In this document: piece after piece, positions 27,132 through 36,959 of the stretch | Layout: each line of letters begins with the position of its first letter | How positions within the stretch are numbered: the first letter of the stretch is position 1 | Assembly (NCBI RefSeq): GCF_013927005.1 | Contig: NZ_CP055930.1 | Span: forward strand, 310,001-374,000 | Length of the DNA: 64,000 nucleotides | Source of the DNA: Enterobacter sp. RHBSTW-00175 | Lineage (GTDB): Bacteria; Pseudomonadota; Gammaproteobacteria; Enterobacterales; Enterobacteriaceae | Direction: 5' to 3' | Notes under the pieces: model-generated | The model's database searches: none | Seen by the model: only the letters and a program-made list of their open reading frames with translations | What the model was told of the DNA's origin: nothing | Translations under genes and position numbers: made by a program

Positions 27132-27407
27132 CTATTCAATGAAGATACGTGGTTTCCCGTTAAAAGTGTCGTGGCGGGTAACGGTCCAGTTCTTGCCCTC
27201 CCATTCCACTTCGTCGTTTCGCCGCGGGGAATACTCTGCACTGAACACCACCAGCGAATGAATATTCCCTGATAGCGGGCCCATCTCCTCCAGAAGGTCG
27301 GCTGAGATGGCATCGTGAGACACGCCATTGATCAGCACAGTTTTTCCCATGGTTTTCACCGTGGCCGCGTCCATGCGACCCGCCAGCCGTTCAAACGGAT
27401 TAGCCAT
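27132..27407 (-). CDS. Head-tail joining protein (gpFII-like)
   Basis: A 91-residue protein of the ATP-binding sugar transporter-like / FII head-tail connector family found in Gifsy-type phages. It starts MANPFERLAGRMDAAT; the longer frame to 27422 overlaps the upstream gene more and lacks support. Beta-rich, no enzyme motif. Its position after the capsid decoration gene and before gpZ matches lambda FII. Confidence 0.75.
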   Translation of the reverse strand: MANPFERLAGRMDAATVKTMGKTVLINGVSHDAISADLLEEMGPLSGNIHSLVVFSAEYSPRRNDEVEWEGKNWTVTRHDTFNGKPRIFIE

Positions 27408-27726
27408 TGATTTTGACTTCAACCACAGTCACGTTTGCACCTGCGGATTCCCAGGCGACCCCGGCCACGACCGCATCGGTTTCCGTCAGCTGCACTTTAC
27501 CGTCTTTCAGGTAAACCTGTTCCCCGGCAGTGATTGCATCAGCGGCCAGCTTAGGAAGCAAAAACACGCCTTCCGTGAAACCGTCCCCGCTCTGGCCAGC
27601 TGCAATATCCGTGATGGCCACAGCAATAACTTTTCCGACTGCAACCGGTTCACCACTGAGAATGTCATCCGTCCCGCCATTCACCAGAGAGATGGTTTTA
27701 CCGTCCTGTACAAAATTCTTCGCCAT
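27400..27726 (-). CDS. DUF2190 capsid decoration/stabilisation protein
   Basis: A 108-residue protein of the DUF2190 family, often mislabelled RecA/RadA recombinase-like, and in several phages a capsid cement protein. Start MAKNFVQDGKTISLVNGG at the ATG 27726, with GGAG upstream; four longer-frame codons are dropped. Directly follows the capsid gene and overlaps the next gene by 8 bases. It would be the functional counterpart of lambda gpD. Confidence 0.82.
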   Translation of the reverse strand: MAKNFVQDGKTISLVNGGTDDILSGEPVAVGKVIAVAITDIAAGQSGDGFTEGVFLLPKLAADAITAGEQVYLKDGKVQLTETDAVVAGVAWESAGANVTVVEVKING

Positions 27727-27809
27727 GTTGTGCTCCATTCAGCCCCTTTCGGGGCTGGTTTCAGGTATAAAAAAAGCCCTTACGGGCGTCTGGTTATCGG
27801 GGCTGTTTA

Positions 27810-29825
27810 TTACTGGCCAGTTGATTTGGTCATGCCGCGATAGTCAAGCGGCGCCACACCGGCATCAATACGCACTTTCGTGGCGATACCATCAGTGGTG
27901 AATCCCTCCTGCTGGTCGATGTATGGCGTATCGACCCCGTTCAGATAAGCCACTTCAATGGTATCTGTGCCCTGTGCGGCTGCCAGATACCAGGCTTTTG
28001 CATCGGCATCATCCAGTCGCGCTTCCGCAATCACTTCTGCAAAGTTCTGGATAGGGTTGATAATACCGGCATTAATATCCGCCCCTTTCACGCTGGCAGA
28101 CTTGATGGTCTGGTTTGCCAGTGTTTCAAGGCCAACCGGTACCAGCATGAATGCCGGACGAATATTCAGGGAGCGCTCGCCCTCTTTCTGAAGGCGCATC
28201 AGCTTACGCGCATCATCAAGGCTACTGACGGAGATCGCGCCAGATGAAAGGTTTTTATGGTCAGCATGGAACAATGCTTTCCCATCTGACAGTTTCGGGT
28301 TTTTGGTCAGAACGGCATAAACCAGATCACCGATGGTACCCTTGGCTGCGCGGCCCATCTTCATCGGCACATCAGTCAGCTGATTGAGGTCATCGTTGAT
28401 AATAGCCTGACGGGTGATGGAGAAGATTTCGCCGTAAGTCGCCAGGGCGATGGTTTCGCCTTTATCGCCAGTGGTAACGTATTTGTACTCAGCCCCTTCA
28501 CGAACCTGACGCAACGACTGGAATCCACCCATGCCAACACGATTGGCGGTCTTAAAGTCTGACAGTTGCCCCTTTTTGGTCCAGAGCTGGAAGGTTTCTT
28601 CAGCTTCTTCCCAGCCCTGCAACAGAGCTTTGTTTGCAACATCGAGCAGGATATTGCCGAAGTCAGATGAACTGTGCGTCAGTGCAAGCCCGACCATCTG
28701 CATCGGGTTATAACTGGACACACCGATACCTTTTTCGGTCAGGGCCATGCGCGCATATTCACGCAGCGTCATACTGTTGTAGACGTTGTCACGCTCCTGA
28801 TTTTCGTAACCGGCACGCGCCATCAGTGCCTGGCGAATACCATCAGCCACGAAATTACCGTTGCTGGCATGAATATGAACCTGAGTGGTTTTGTTGGATG
28901 GGGTTGCAGTTTTACCCAGCTCAGCCAGTAGCAAATCTTTAGCCTGCTCAACGGAACATTCAGGATCTGCAATGCACTTATTTTGCAGCTCCATGTGTTT
29001 GTTACCGAACATGGCGAAGAGATCGCCAATACCATTCACACGGGCCTTCTGCTCAGTCAGAACCTGGGCGCGGACATCGCCCTCGTTGACGACCGGTGCG
29101 GGATTCGGCTGCTGGGATGGATTATGCTGATTTCCCTGGTCACGCTGGGTAGAGTTGCGCGGCGGGGTGATCATATTGCGAATGCTGTTTGGCATCTTTT
29201 CAAATTCCTCGATACGTTTTGAATGAATACAGGCCATCGCCTGCAAAGAAGGCGTCACCTGATCGGCAAACCCCAGCGAGACGCATTCAGTGCCGTCCAT
29301 CCAGGTTTCGTCTTCCAGCATTGCCGCGATTTCTTCAGTGGATTTTCCGGTCTTTTGCGCATATGCCGGGATGAGCACTGATTCAACTTTGTCGAGGAGG
29401 TCTGCATAGTCGCGCATGTCGTTAGCATCACCCCCGGCAAATCCCCAGGGCTTGTGGATCATCATCATGGTGTTTTCAGGCATGATGACCGGATTGCCCA
29501 CCATTGCGATGACGGATGCCATTGACGCGGCCAGACCATCAATATGCACAGTGATTGACGCGCCATGATGTTTGAGGGCATTAAAAATGGCGATGCCATC
29601 AAAGACATCACCACCCGGTGAGTTGATGTGAAGGTTAATGTGACTGACTTCACCGAGAGCTTTGAGGTCATTGACGAACTGTTTTGCGGTCACCCCCCAG
29701 TAGCCGATTTCGTCGTAGATATAAATTTCGGCCGCATTGTTATTGCTGGCCTGCATCCGGAACCACGAATTACTTTTTACGCTGGCTTTCGGACGGTGGA
29801 CCGCCCGGCTCTTTGACTTCGGCAC
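27810..29825 (-). CDS. ClpP-like prohead protease / major capsid protein fusion
   Basis: A 671-residue fusion. Residues about 30-210 are a ClpP-type serine protease: Ser in the DGLAASMAS motif, His in MMMIHKPWG, and an Asp in the YADLLD region. A proline- and glutamine-rich linker (about 240-270) and a scaffold-like section follow. Residues about 340-670 are the major capsid domain. The start is a GTG with a perfect AAAGGAGG five bases upstream, which rules out the longer ATG frame to 29891. The gene overlaps the portal gene by 56 bases. Self-processing to separate protease and shell is expected. Confidence 0.9.
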   Translation of the reverse strand: MPKSKSRAVHRPKASVKSNSWFRMQASNNNAAEIYIYDEIGYWGVTAKQFVNDLKALGEVSHINLHINSPGGDVFDGIAIFNALKHHGASITVHIDGLAASMASVIAMVGNPVIMPENTMMMIHKPWGFAGGDANDMRDYADLLDKVESVLIPAYAQKTGKSTEEIAAMLEDETWMDGTECVSLGFADQVTPSLQAMACIHSKRIEEFEKMPNSIRNMITPPRNSTQRDQGNQHNPSQQPNPAPVVNEGDVRAQVLTEQKARVNGIGDLFAMFGNKHMELQNKCIADPECSVEQAKDLLLAELGKTATPSNKTTQVHIHASNGNFVADGIRQALMARAGYENQERDNVYNSMTLREYARMALTEKGIGVSSYNPMQMVGLALTHSSSDFGNILLDVANKALLQGWEEAEETFQLWTKKGQLSDFKTANRVGMGGFQSLRQVREGAEYKYVTTGDKGETIALATYGEIFSITRQAIINDDLNQLTDVPMKMGRAAKGTIGDLVYAVLTKNPKLSDGKALFHADHKNLSSGAISVSSLDDARKLMRLQKEGERSLNIRPAFMLVPVGLETLANQTIKSASVKGADINAGIINPIQNFAEVIAEARLDDADAKAWYLAAAQGTDTIEVAYLNGVDTPYIDQQEGFTTDGIATKVRIDAGVAPLDYRGMTKSTGQ

Positions 29826-31272
29826 TGGTGCCTCCTTTATCATTGGAGGGGTCAGTGTCAAACACCAGCCCCATTTCTTTGTTTTCATCAACTTCCGCTT
29901 TACGGCGTGACTTCACATCGTCCGGATTACGGCCGCTGGCGCGAACCCAGTCAGATTCAGTTGCAGCACCACCGCGTATCTGGGTTTTCCAGGCATTTGC
30001 TTCTTTGACAGGATCAATCCAGGGCATGACCGGCCCTGAGTAGACAGCGTTGTAAAGCGTATCCATGTCAACACCGCGTGGAAGGCTGATTTCTCCAGCG
30101 GCGACTGCCATCTTCAGCCAGGCCCGGTACATCGGTCGGGTGACTGAGCCGATAAACCAGTCCTGAAGTATCAGATACCCATCGGTTGACTCCACCAGCT
30201 CCTGCCGCTGGGCGCTGTAGGTACCGTTATAGTTGCGGGCAGTGCTGGAAAAGCTGAGGCGACTGCCTGCGGCAACAGCACGCAGCTGACCATTGCGGAA
30301 CGTCTCAAGGTTAGGGTTAGGTCGGTCAGACTTAATCATCCCGATTTCTTCCCCGGCCTGAAGGTCGTCATACAACATGCCAGGCTGGATCATGAGCTCA
30401 CGGTCATCACCAGATTTGTCATCGGAGTCAAAACTCTGCCCGTCACCCTTTTTGATATACATGCCCAGTACTGCGGCAATTCTCGCTGCGGTAAGTTCGG
30501 AGTCTTCATACTCCTTGAGCGCACTCAGGCGCATCAGTACCCCAGACAAAAGAGAGGTGCCTCGGGTCTGGTGAAGGCGGCGGGTAAATTTGAGGTGGAG
30601 CATGTTCGCCGCGTCTACCTCTTTGGTATCAAACTGTCTCCCGGAAACCGGCAGACTTTTGTAAACCTGGTATTTTTTGGGTCGTCCCCAGTTGTCAACA
30701 AAGACCCCCTGATTCATCTGGGTTGCGGCGTCACTGTTCATGGGTACGAAATCAGGCTCAAGCGCTTCCAGCCAGAACGGCACACCCGCGACTGGTTGAA
30801 GGCCGTTGCCTGTACCACTAACCAGTTGTGCAAATACTTCACCATCCCGTAACCAGGTGCGCAGCATCAGGCGCTCAAGCATCGGTCGGGTAAACTGGTT
30901 AGTCACTTCAGGTCTGACAGACCATTCACCAAACTTTCTACGGATATCCTTTACCAGTTTCTTGGCGATTTTCCCGTTGGTCAGCAGGGGGATCGGTTCA
31001 ACAATAATCCCCTGCTTACCAATAACCCGCTCTTCAAGCTTGTCGAACACGCCAATCACCAGATCGTGATTGTTATCCAGCCAACGGGCCTGCTCACGAA
31101 GCGAAACCGCCCCCATCTGGCTGAGCTGGTCGGCAGAACGATTCTCCCGTTGTGCTTTATGGGTCCGGGTAGGCTTTACCGCCTCATAGGCCTTGATTAC
31201 CGCACGGGCACGCAGGCGTGAAGCTTTCCAGCCCGGCGAAAACAGGCCTATTGCATCATCTAAAAGACTCAT
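29770..31272 (-). CDS. Portal protein (gpB / lambda family)
   Basis: A 500-residue portal subunit, the dodecameric ring through which DNA enters and leaves. Family core: DNNHDLVIGVFDKLEERVIG near the N-terminus and TRGTSLLSGVLMRL in the middle. The C-terminus is charged and disordered. ATG 31272 (MSLLDDAIGLFSPG) has GGCGAGG; the longer frame adds 24 codons within gpW and is unlikely. It overlaps gpW by four bases. Confidence 0.93.
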   Translation of the reverse strand: MSLLDDAIGLFSPGWKASRLRARAVIKAYEAVKPTRTHKAQRENRSADQLSQMGAVSLREQARWLDNNHDLVIGVFDKLEERVIGKQGIIVEPIPLLTNGKIAKKLVKDIRRKFGEWSVRPEVTNQFTRPMLERLMLRTWLRDGEVFAQLVSGTGNGLQPVAGVPFWLEALEPDFVPMNSDAATQMNQGVFVDNWGRPKKYQVYKSLPVSGRQFDTKEVDAANMLHLKFTRRLHQTRGTSLLSGVLMRLSALKEYEDSELTAARIAAVLGMYIKKGDGQSFDSDDKSGDDRELMIQPGMLYDDLQAGEEIGMIKSDRPNPNLETFRNGQLRAVAAGSRLSFSSTARNYNGTYSAQRQELVESTDGYLILQDWFIGSVTRPMYRAWLKMAVAAGEISLPRGVDMDTLYNAVYSGPVMPWIDPVKEANAWKTQIRGGAATESDWVRASGRNPDDVKSRRKAEVDENKEMGLVFDTDPSNDKGGTSAEVKEPGGPPSESQRKK

Positions 31273-31484
31273 CCAAACCTCGCCAGCCTGTAGCCGGGTC
31301 TCCCACGGCGTTTGTTGTTGAGTGCAGTAAGACGACGTTCCCACTCCTGTCGCCCTTTTCGGATTTCCGACAGGTTTTCGAATGTCATCTGCTGACCATT
31401 AAAGGTGATGGATTTTCCTTCCAGAACGGCAAGCTCTGCTGATGCATAGCGGTCGATCATATTTTGAATATCTGCCTGATTCAC
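31269..31484 (-). CDS. Head-tail joining protein (gpW-like)
   Basis: A 71-residue protein of the gpW family, which plugs the portal before tail joining. The core is the ITFNGQQMTFENLSEI hairpin and helix, with a basic tail KRRGRPGY. The start is a GTG whose bases overlap the terminase stop codon. AGGAGG lies six bases before it, whereas the in-frame ATG two codons earlier directly abuts the SD and is a poor start. Confidence 0.85.
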   Translation of the reverse strand: MNQADIQNMIDRYASAELAVLEGKSITFNGQQMTFENLSEIRKGRQEWERRLTALNNKRRGRPGYRLARFG

Positions 31485-33583
31485 ACCCATCCTCCTGAGT
31501 TTGTCCACGGATTCGCCTCGCTGGTTACGGGCTTCTCACGTTTTGGTTTTGGCTTTGGTTTCGCCGCAGGTATCGGGGATGGCGCTTCGCCAGTTTCCGT
31601 CTGCGTGCTCTCGATCCACGTTTCCCGCCGTGCCCATTCAGGAACAGACGGCCATTTGATTTTTTCGTACCCGCTAAGGATGGCGAGGGCATCGGCATAG
31701 ACGAGAAGGTCAAATGCTTCGTTGGCGCCGCGGCCTGGCTTACTCCATTTCCCTTCATTTGAGCGTTCCTCATAGGTCAGTTCATCGTAGAACCAGTTGC
31801 CCAGCCAGGAGGGAAAATGAACATATCCAGGCCCGGGAGAATCACGCCAGAGTGCATTATTCACCCGGTCTTTCAGGGCATCAGTCTGGAGAAGATAAAG
31901 AGGAACATCACCGGTCGCCTGCGCGCGGCGGGTAGACCTGCCGGTGTTATCTGGGAATGTCCTCTGAATAAGTTTGCTGCGGCGTACACTGTCGCCCTTA
32001 AAGAGATAAACCCGTTTACCCAGCCCTTCACGGCGACACTTGCGCCAGAATTTGTAAGCGTTATCCGTGACGCCATCCTCACCGCCGGAGTCAACCGCCA
32101 TCGACATCAGCCTCATACCTTTTGACGGATCAGATGCCAGAGGCCAGATTTTCTCGAAGACATCCGTAAGCAGGAGATCCCAGTCTTCCGGGTAGCTCGC
32201 GGGATCGATCTGGATGCTCTCTCCGTTACCATCACATCGCAGGGACTGCCGTATGTTGTAGCGGTCAACTATCCAGCGCTCTCCCATACTCCCGTAACCG
32301 GTTATCTGGACAACAAACCGCCTGTTGCGGCCCGCCTGAACGTCCACGGTTGCTGTAAGGAACAGCACGCCGTCCGGGACCGAGCGTTTTGGCACGTCTT
32401 CAGCACGTTGCTCCAGCAACTCACTTTTGCGTTGCTCTATGCTGGCGCGGGGTAAATAAGGTCGGCCAAAGTCGGTATTGATAACCGTCTTCAGGGTTTC
32501 CTCACTGCGGGTGGTTTCATATTCCTGCTCTGCTGTCAGGAATTTGTAGATAAGCTGAGCCCAGGTCTGGTAAGCAGCTGCCGGGCCTTCCATCCAGAAC
32601 GAAGCAATACGTGAGCGGCGACCATCACCCTGAATATTGCCGCTGCTGTCAATATGCTGGCCATCACGTAACCAGACGCCCTTCATGTTCAGGGCGCGCT
32701 TCATGTCCGGGGTGACCCGGCCTTTACATGCAGGGCACTGGAGGAATGCCGCTTCACTCGCCAGAACCGGATCATTGCTATCGCGGTAGCCAGCCATATT
32801 GTCCATTTCCGGCTGGAAGTATTCGCCGCAATGTGGGCAGGGCCAGTAAAGCCGGCGGCGATCGCCCCGGTTGTACAGCGATAAAATACCCGTGGTCGGC
32901 GGTGCTTCATGTGGCGTAGTCCGGCGCCATTTGGTATCCCTGATATCCCGGCCAGGAGAACTCTCGACCAGCGTCATGCCAGATGACATAAATGTGGTGG
33001 TTCGTTTGGAAGCCAGTGAGTAAGCGTCCCCTTCCCCGTCGATGTCTTCCGGGAAACGGTCATAATCCGTCAGCGCAACGCTTTTATAGTCGGAAGAGGA
33101 CATGATATTTACTGATGGCCAGCCCAGTTTGAGATAGTTGCCGGCGCGGAAAGTCCGATCATAAACGTTGTTGTCATTACGCCGGGGGCTGAGTCGGGTT
33201 TTGACTTCTGGGCTGGAGCGGAAGGTACGATCAAGGCGTTTTTTGGAATGCTCGCGCGCCTTCTCTTCGGATACCTGAATAACGAGCATATCGGCGGGAT
33301 CGCAAACGATATTGTAGACAATCCAGCCATCAATCAGGCCAATGGTTTTACCGGTTCGCGCCGGACCAACAAACACAACCGCGTCATATTCGCGTGATGC
33401 CAGGCAGTTCATTGGCTCAATAACGTAAGGTGCCAGGTTCGGGTCCCACGGAACGGAGTTCCCCGCTCCCATTGGTACTCGCATGTAATCTTTCACCGCG
33501 TCGGCAACTAACATTCGACGTGGAGCGCGTAATATACCGGAAACATCGCGACGAATGCCCCTGGCTGATGCCCGCTTTGCCAT
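31481..33583 (-). CDS. Terminase large subunit (gpA family)
   Basis: A 700-residue packaging motor and cos nuclease of the GpA family (lambda 641). The P-loop-like VGPARTGKT (about 73-81) is the ATPase site; LTDYDRFPEDIDGEGD serves as the Walker B region. A cysteine pair CPHCG and CPAC suggests zinc binding (about 245-280). The C-terminal nuclease part contains TATVDVQAGRNR and AVDSGG. It shares one base with the small subunit and its stop overlaps the gpW start. Full length. Confidence 0.94.
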   Translation of the reverse strand: MAKRASARGIRRDVSGILRAPRRMLVADAVKDYMRVPMGAGNSVPWDPNLAPYVIEPMNCLASREYDAVVFVGPARTGKTIGLIDGWIVYNIVCDPADMLVIQVSEEKAREHSKKRLDRTFRSSPEVKTRLSPRRNDNNVYDRTFRAGNYLKLGWPSVNIMSSSDYKSVALTDYDRFPEDIDGEGDAYSLASKRTTTFMSSGMTLVESSPGRDIRDTKWRRTTPHEAPPTTGILSLYNRGDRRRLYWPCPHCGEYFQPEMDNMAGYRDSNDPVLASEAAFLQCPACKGRVTPDMKRALNMKGVWLRDGQHIDSSGNIQGDGRRSRIASFWMEGPAAAYQTWAQLIYKFLTAEQEYETTRSEETLKTVINTDFGRPYLPRASIEQRKSELLEQRAEDVPKRSVPDGVLFLTATVDVQAGRNRRFVVQITGYGSMGERWIVDRYNIRQSLRCDGNGESIQIDPASYPEDWDLLLTDVFEKIWPLASDPSKGMRLMSMAVDSGGEDGVTDNAYKFWRKCRREGLGKRVYLFKGDSVRRSKLIQRTFPDNTGRSTRRAQATGDVPLYLLQTDALKDRVNNALWRDSPGPGYVHFPSWLGNWFYDELTYEERSNEGKWSKPGRGANEAFDLLVYADALAILSGYEKIKWPSVPEWARRETWIESTQTETGEAPSPIPAAKPKPKPKREKPVTSEANPWTNSGGWV

Positions 33584-34071
33584 CAGTCCTCCTCCTGGTC
33601 GTCCTCCTCTTCTTCGGCATCCAGTACTTTCTGGGCCATCTGATCTCGTAAATCATCTATCACGCTCTGAACACGGCTAACTGCTGCGGGCGTAAGTGCG
33701 CAGTCGCGTTCAAGTACATCAGGAAGGGTCTCAAGCACCATGACAATGGCCTTTGCCATCAGAGAAAATTCACGAGCAACTTCATCTGCCGGGATGAGTT
33801 GCCCGGTTTCCTGCTCGAACTTTATCCGTTCATTCTCCGCTTTCCAGTGGGCCAGGCGGTCAGACGGAGTCATCTCTTCGAGCTCTCCTGAGACAGTCGG
33901 TACCATCAGTTCGGTGAGAATGTCTGTTATCTGGAACAGTTTTAATTTGGCGTTACTGCCTGGTGCCGGCTCAACATTTTTCAGCCTGGCGGCGACCGTC
34001 TGCCGGTGAACACCCGTTATTCCGGCCAGCTGATTTATGTTCAGCTTAAAAGAAGCGATTTCCTGGTCCAT
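33583..34071 (-). CDS. Terminase small subunit (Nu1-like, DUF1441)
   Basis: A 162-residue DNA-binding protein. The N-terminus is a winged helix-turn-helix (LNINQLAGITGVHRQTVAARL) that should bind cosB. A coiled coil follows, and an acidic C-terminus (EEEEDDQEED) contacts the large subunit. The ATG at 34071 is preferred over a GTG four codons earlier; neither has a strong SD. It lies just downstream of the candidate cos site, as in lambda. Confidence 0.88.
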   Translation of the reverse strand: MDQEIASFKLNINQLAGITGVHRQTVAARLKNVEPAPGSNAKLKLFQITDILTELMVPTVSGELEEMTPSDRLAHWKAENERIKFEQETGQLIPADEVAREFSLMAKAIVMVLETLPDVLERDCALTPAAVSRVQSVIDDLRDQMAQKVLDAEEEEDDQEED

Positions 34072-34159
34072 GATGGTGAACACTTTTTAAACAATTCGAC
34101 ATCTTGTGAAAATGGCCTCTAATTAAATCAAAGACCTGCATAAATGATGATGATGACCC

Positions 34160-34230
34160 TAGATCGCAAAAACTAGGCGTTTTCCGCGCACCGGCCGCCC
34201 CGTGGCAGGCCACCCCTCCGGGAGGACCCG
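34160..34230 (-). other. Candidate cos site
   Basis: On the minus strand the bases around 34206-34177 read GGGCGGCCGG, then GCGCGG, then AAAACGC. This resembles lambda cosN (GGGCGGCGAC, then CTCGCGG, then a T-run before CGC). It is a GC-rich patch in an otherwise gene-free 230-bp gap directly before the small terminase gene, where cos belongs. Exact nick positions cannot be assigned by eye. Confidence 0.5.
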
Positions 34231-34303
34231 CAAATGATAATGAATCCTATTCGCACAACACATCACTAATCCACGCTCATTTAGACGTCTAAACGTCCAT
34301 AAA

Positions 34304-34924
34304 TCATCGACGTGAGATAGCTGCCCAAAGAGCGCCTCCCGGTTTGATCGCATTCCGGATAGCATCGCCCACTGCGTCATGCAGTGACTGTTTCAGGTCA
34401 GAGGTTGAGGCTGCCTGAGCAGCTATCGCAGTCTGAAGGGATGTGAACAGATCGCTTTCACGCACTGCATCAATGATGGCCTGTTTCATTTCATCGCTGA
34501 GCGAAGTTTTCACCTTCATGTTTGAAACCACAGCGTTTTCGATGGTTGATTGAGCGGCTTTATTCCACTTTAAGTGGTCAGCCTCAAACACTACCTTGCG
34601 CTGGTCACCTTCAATACTGACGCCAATACCGGCAGAGTACAGCTTGCCTGAAGCTTCCCCAAGGTAACCACCTACAGGCACACCAAAGCGAGTCTTGACC
34701 AGGTTCTCAATGGCAAACTCCTGCCCCTGGGCAGTCAGGAAGGTAAAGTGACTTGTCTTCAGATATTCCGTTGCAGTATGACGGCTTTCAGCTAACCCAA
34801 GCTCACGAAGTTCGGCAGCGCCTGATTTAGATGGCAGGTTGCCAGAATGCAACGCACCACGGAAAAACAGCGCATACAGAACATCCGTCGCGCGGCCGGA
34901 TAAACTAATGATTTTCTCTGCCAT
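34304..34924 (-). CDS. Phage hypothetical protein between lysis genes and cos
   Basis: A 206-residue soluble protein starting MAEKIISLSGRATDVLYALFF. The first 80 residues look like a winged-helix fold (GAAELRELGLAESRHTATEYLKTSHFTFLTAQGQEFA); the C-terminal half is helical and alanine-rich. No family recognised with certainty. A GGAAAT SD precedes the ATG. Lambda carries lysogen-expressed extras such as bor in this position. It is the first gene left of the IS insertion and may have lost upstream transcription. Confidence 0.7.
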   Translation of the reverse strand: MAEKIISLSGRATDVLYALFFRGALHSGNLPSKSGAAELRELGLAESRHTATEYLKTSHFTFLTAQGQEFAIENLVKTRFGVPVGGYLGEASGKLYSAGIGVSIEGDQRKVVFEADHLKWNKAAQSTIENAVVSNMKVKTSLSDEMKQAIIDAVRESDLFTSLQTAIAAQAASTSDLKQSLHDAVGDAIRNAIKPGGALWAAISRR

Positions 34925-35838
34925 GATTTATTTCCTTTTAGACGTGAGCCTGTCGCACGGCAAAGCCTCCGAAAGTTAACGGTTTGCCCAGGCTCACAGC
35001 TGAAAGACTTTCTTCGATGTGCGCGTGCGATGCGCAATAAAAAAGCCGCACGATTGAAGTGAACCCCGAAAGTTGGACATCCAACGATTAGGGGTTTTGC
35101 GTTTCAATGGGCAGAAAAAAATACTCACCTGAATTCAAGCAGCAAGTCGTACTCCACTATCTGTTCAGCAGTGATGGTGCAAAGAAAACAGCGCGGTTGT
35201 TCGGCGTTGATCACGGAGCGGTCAGACGCTGGACTGAGCACTGGAAAGTGAATGGGATGGACAGTTTTACCATTCCTACCAGGGCTTACTCTGCCGAGTT
35301 TAAAGAGTCTGTCGTGCTCTGGATGCAGCAACACAACAAATCATCCCGGAAAGCTGCGGCGGAGTTTCGTATTGCAGCCGCTTGTACTGTCAGCAAATGG
35401 GAGCGTCTTTACCGTACTGGCGGTATCATTGCCCTACAGGATAAACCCAGAGGACGCCAGATGAAGTCAGGGAAGAACGAAACTTCAGATAAAGAACTTA
35501 ATAATCCCCGTCCAGCGTTCCAGAACGCTGAGGAAGAACTTGAATACCTGCGTGTTGAGAATGCCTACCTAAAAAAGCTTCAGGCCTTGATTCGGGAAAA
35601 GCAGAAGACAAAGCAAAAATAATTACCGAATTGAGGCGAAACCATAACCTGAGAATGCTGCTTCATATAGCAGGATTACCTCGCAGCACGTACTACTGGC
35701 ATGTCAAAGCAGATAGCCGTGGAGAGCGCTATGAGGGCGAACAGCAAAGAATAGCCGCACTGTTCCACTATCATAAAGGACGATATGGTTACCGGCGCAT
35801 TACCCTGGCTGACCTGCCCCCACGATTAGATACAACGC

Positions 35839-36672
35839 TCAGTTAGTAACGTCGGAATCTTCATTCTCAGAATGACCCTTTCTCCAGCCCGCTGCAAATT
35901 CAGACGGTGTCTGATAATTCAGCGTGGAGTGCGGGCGGCATTCGTTATAATCCTGCCGCCAGTCATTAATAATTTTCCTGGCATGAACGATATCGCTGAA
36001 CCAGTGCTCATTCAAACATTCATCGCGAAATCGTCCGTTAAAGCTCTCAATAAATCCGTTCTGCGTTGGCTTGCCCGGCTGGATTAAGCGCAACTCAACA
36101 CCATGCTCAAAGGCCCATTGATCCAGTGCACGGCAAGTGAACTCCGGCCCCTGGTCAGTTCTTATCGTCGCCGGATAGCCTCGAAACAGTGCAATGCTGT
36201 CCAGAATACGCGTGACCTGAACGCCTGAAATCCCAAAGGCAACAGTGACCGTCAGGCATTCCTTTGTGAAATCATCGACGCAGGTAAGACACTTGATCCT
36301 GCGACCGGTGGAAAGTGCGTCCATGACGAAATCCATCGACCAGGTCAGATTGGGCGCCGCCGGACGGAGCAGCGGCAGACGTTCTGTTGCCAGCCCTTTA
36401 CGACGTCTTCTGCGTTTTACGCCCAGGCCACTGAGGTGATAAAGCCGGTACACGCGCTTATGATTAACATGAAGCCCTTCACGGCGCAGCAACTGCCAAA
36501 TACGACGGTAGCCAAAACGCCTGCGCTCCAGTGCCAGCTCAGTGATGCGCCCTGATAAATGCGCATCAGCAGCCGGACGGTGAGCCTCATAGCGGCAGGT
36601 CGACAGGGATAAACCTGTAAGCCTGCAGGCACGACGTTGCGACAGACCGGTCGCATCACACATCAACATCAC
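35839..36672 (-). CDS. IS407-group transposase OrfB (DDE integrase)
   Basis: A 277-residue rve-type transposase. The DDE triad lies in [19 protein letters not shown] and [14 protein letters not shown]. An N-terminal HTH_21 segment ([13 protein letters not shown]) and RFGYRRIW are present. It overlaps in reading with the end of OrfA by frameshift in this group; the open frame extends slightly upstream of the first ATG. Intact. Confidence 0.93.
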   Translation of the reverse strand: MMLMCDATGLSQRRACRLTGLSLSTCRYEAHRPAADAHLSGRITELALERRRFGYRRIWQLLRREGLHVNHKRVYRLYHLSGLGVKRRRRRKGLATERLPLLRPAAPNLTWSMDFVMDALSTGRRIKCLTCVDDFTKECLTVTVAFGISGVQVTRILDSIALFRGYPATIRTDQGPEFTCRALDQWAFEHGVELRLIQPGKPTQNGFIESFNGRFRDECLNEHWFSDIVHARKIINDWRQDYNECRPHSTLNYQTPSEFAAGWRKGHSENEDSDVTN

Positions 36673-36695
36673 GGCTTCCCGCTTCTGGTCTGTCG

Positions 36696-36959
36696 TCAGT
36701 ACTTTCGCCCAAGAGCCACCTGAAGCGCCTCTTTATCCAGCATGGCTTCGGCAAGCAGCTTCTTGAGTCTGGCGTTCTCTTCCTCAAGCGACTTCAGGCG
36801 CTTAACTTCAGGCACCTCCATACCGCCATACTTCTTACGCCAGGTGTAAAACGTGGCATCGGAAATGGCATGCTTGCGGCAGAGTTCACGGGCGGGTACC
36901 CCAGCTTCGGCTTCGCGGAGAATACTGATGATCTGTTCGTCGGAAAAACGCTTCTTCAT
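36696..36959 (-). CDS. IS407-group transposase OrfA
   Basis: An 87-residue protein: N-terminal helix-turn-helix ([20 protein letters not shown], then [20 protein letters not shown]) and a leucine-rich coiled coil ([20 protein letters not shown]). It binds the IS ends and is fused to OrfB by frameshift. Confidence 0.93.
   Translation of the reverse strand: MKKRFSDEQIISILREAEAGVPARELCRKHAISDATFYTWRKKYGGMEVPEVKRLKSLEEENARLKKLLAEAMLDKEALQVALGRKY

Noticed and set aside
28958..29230. Long plus-strand frames within the capsid, tail and terminase genes
   Set aside because: They are shadows of high-GC coding sequence on the other strand and lack ribosome sites and family resemblance.
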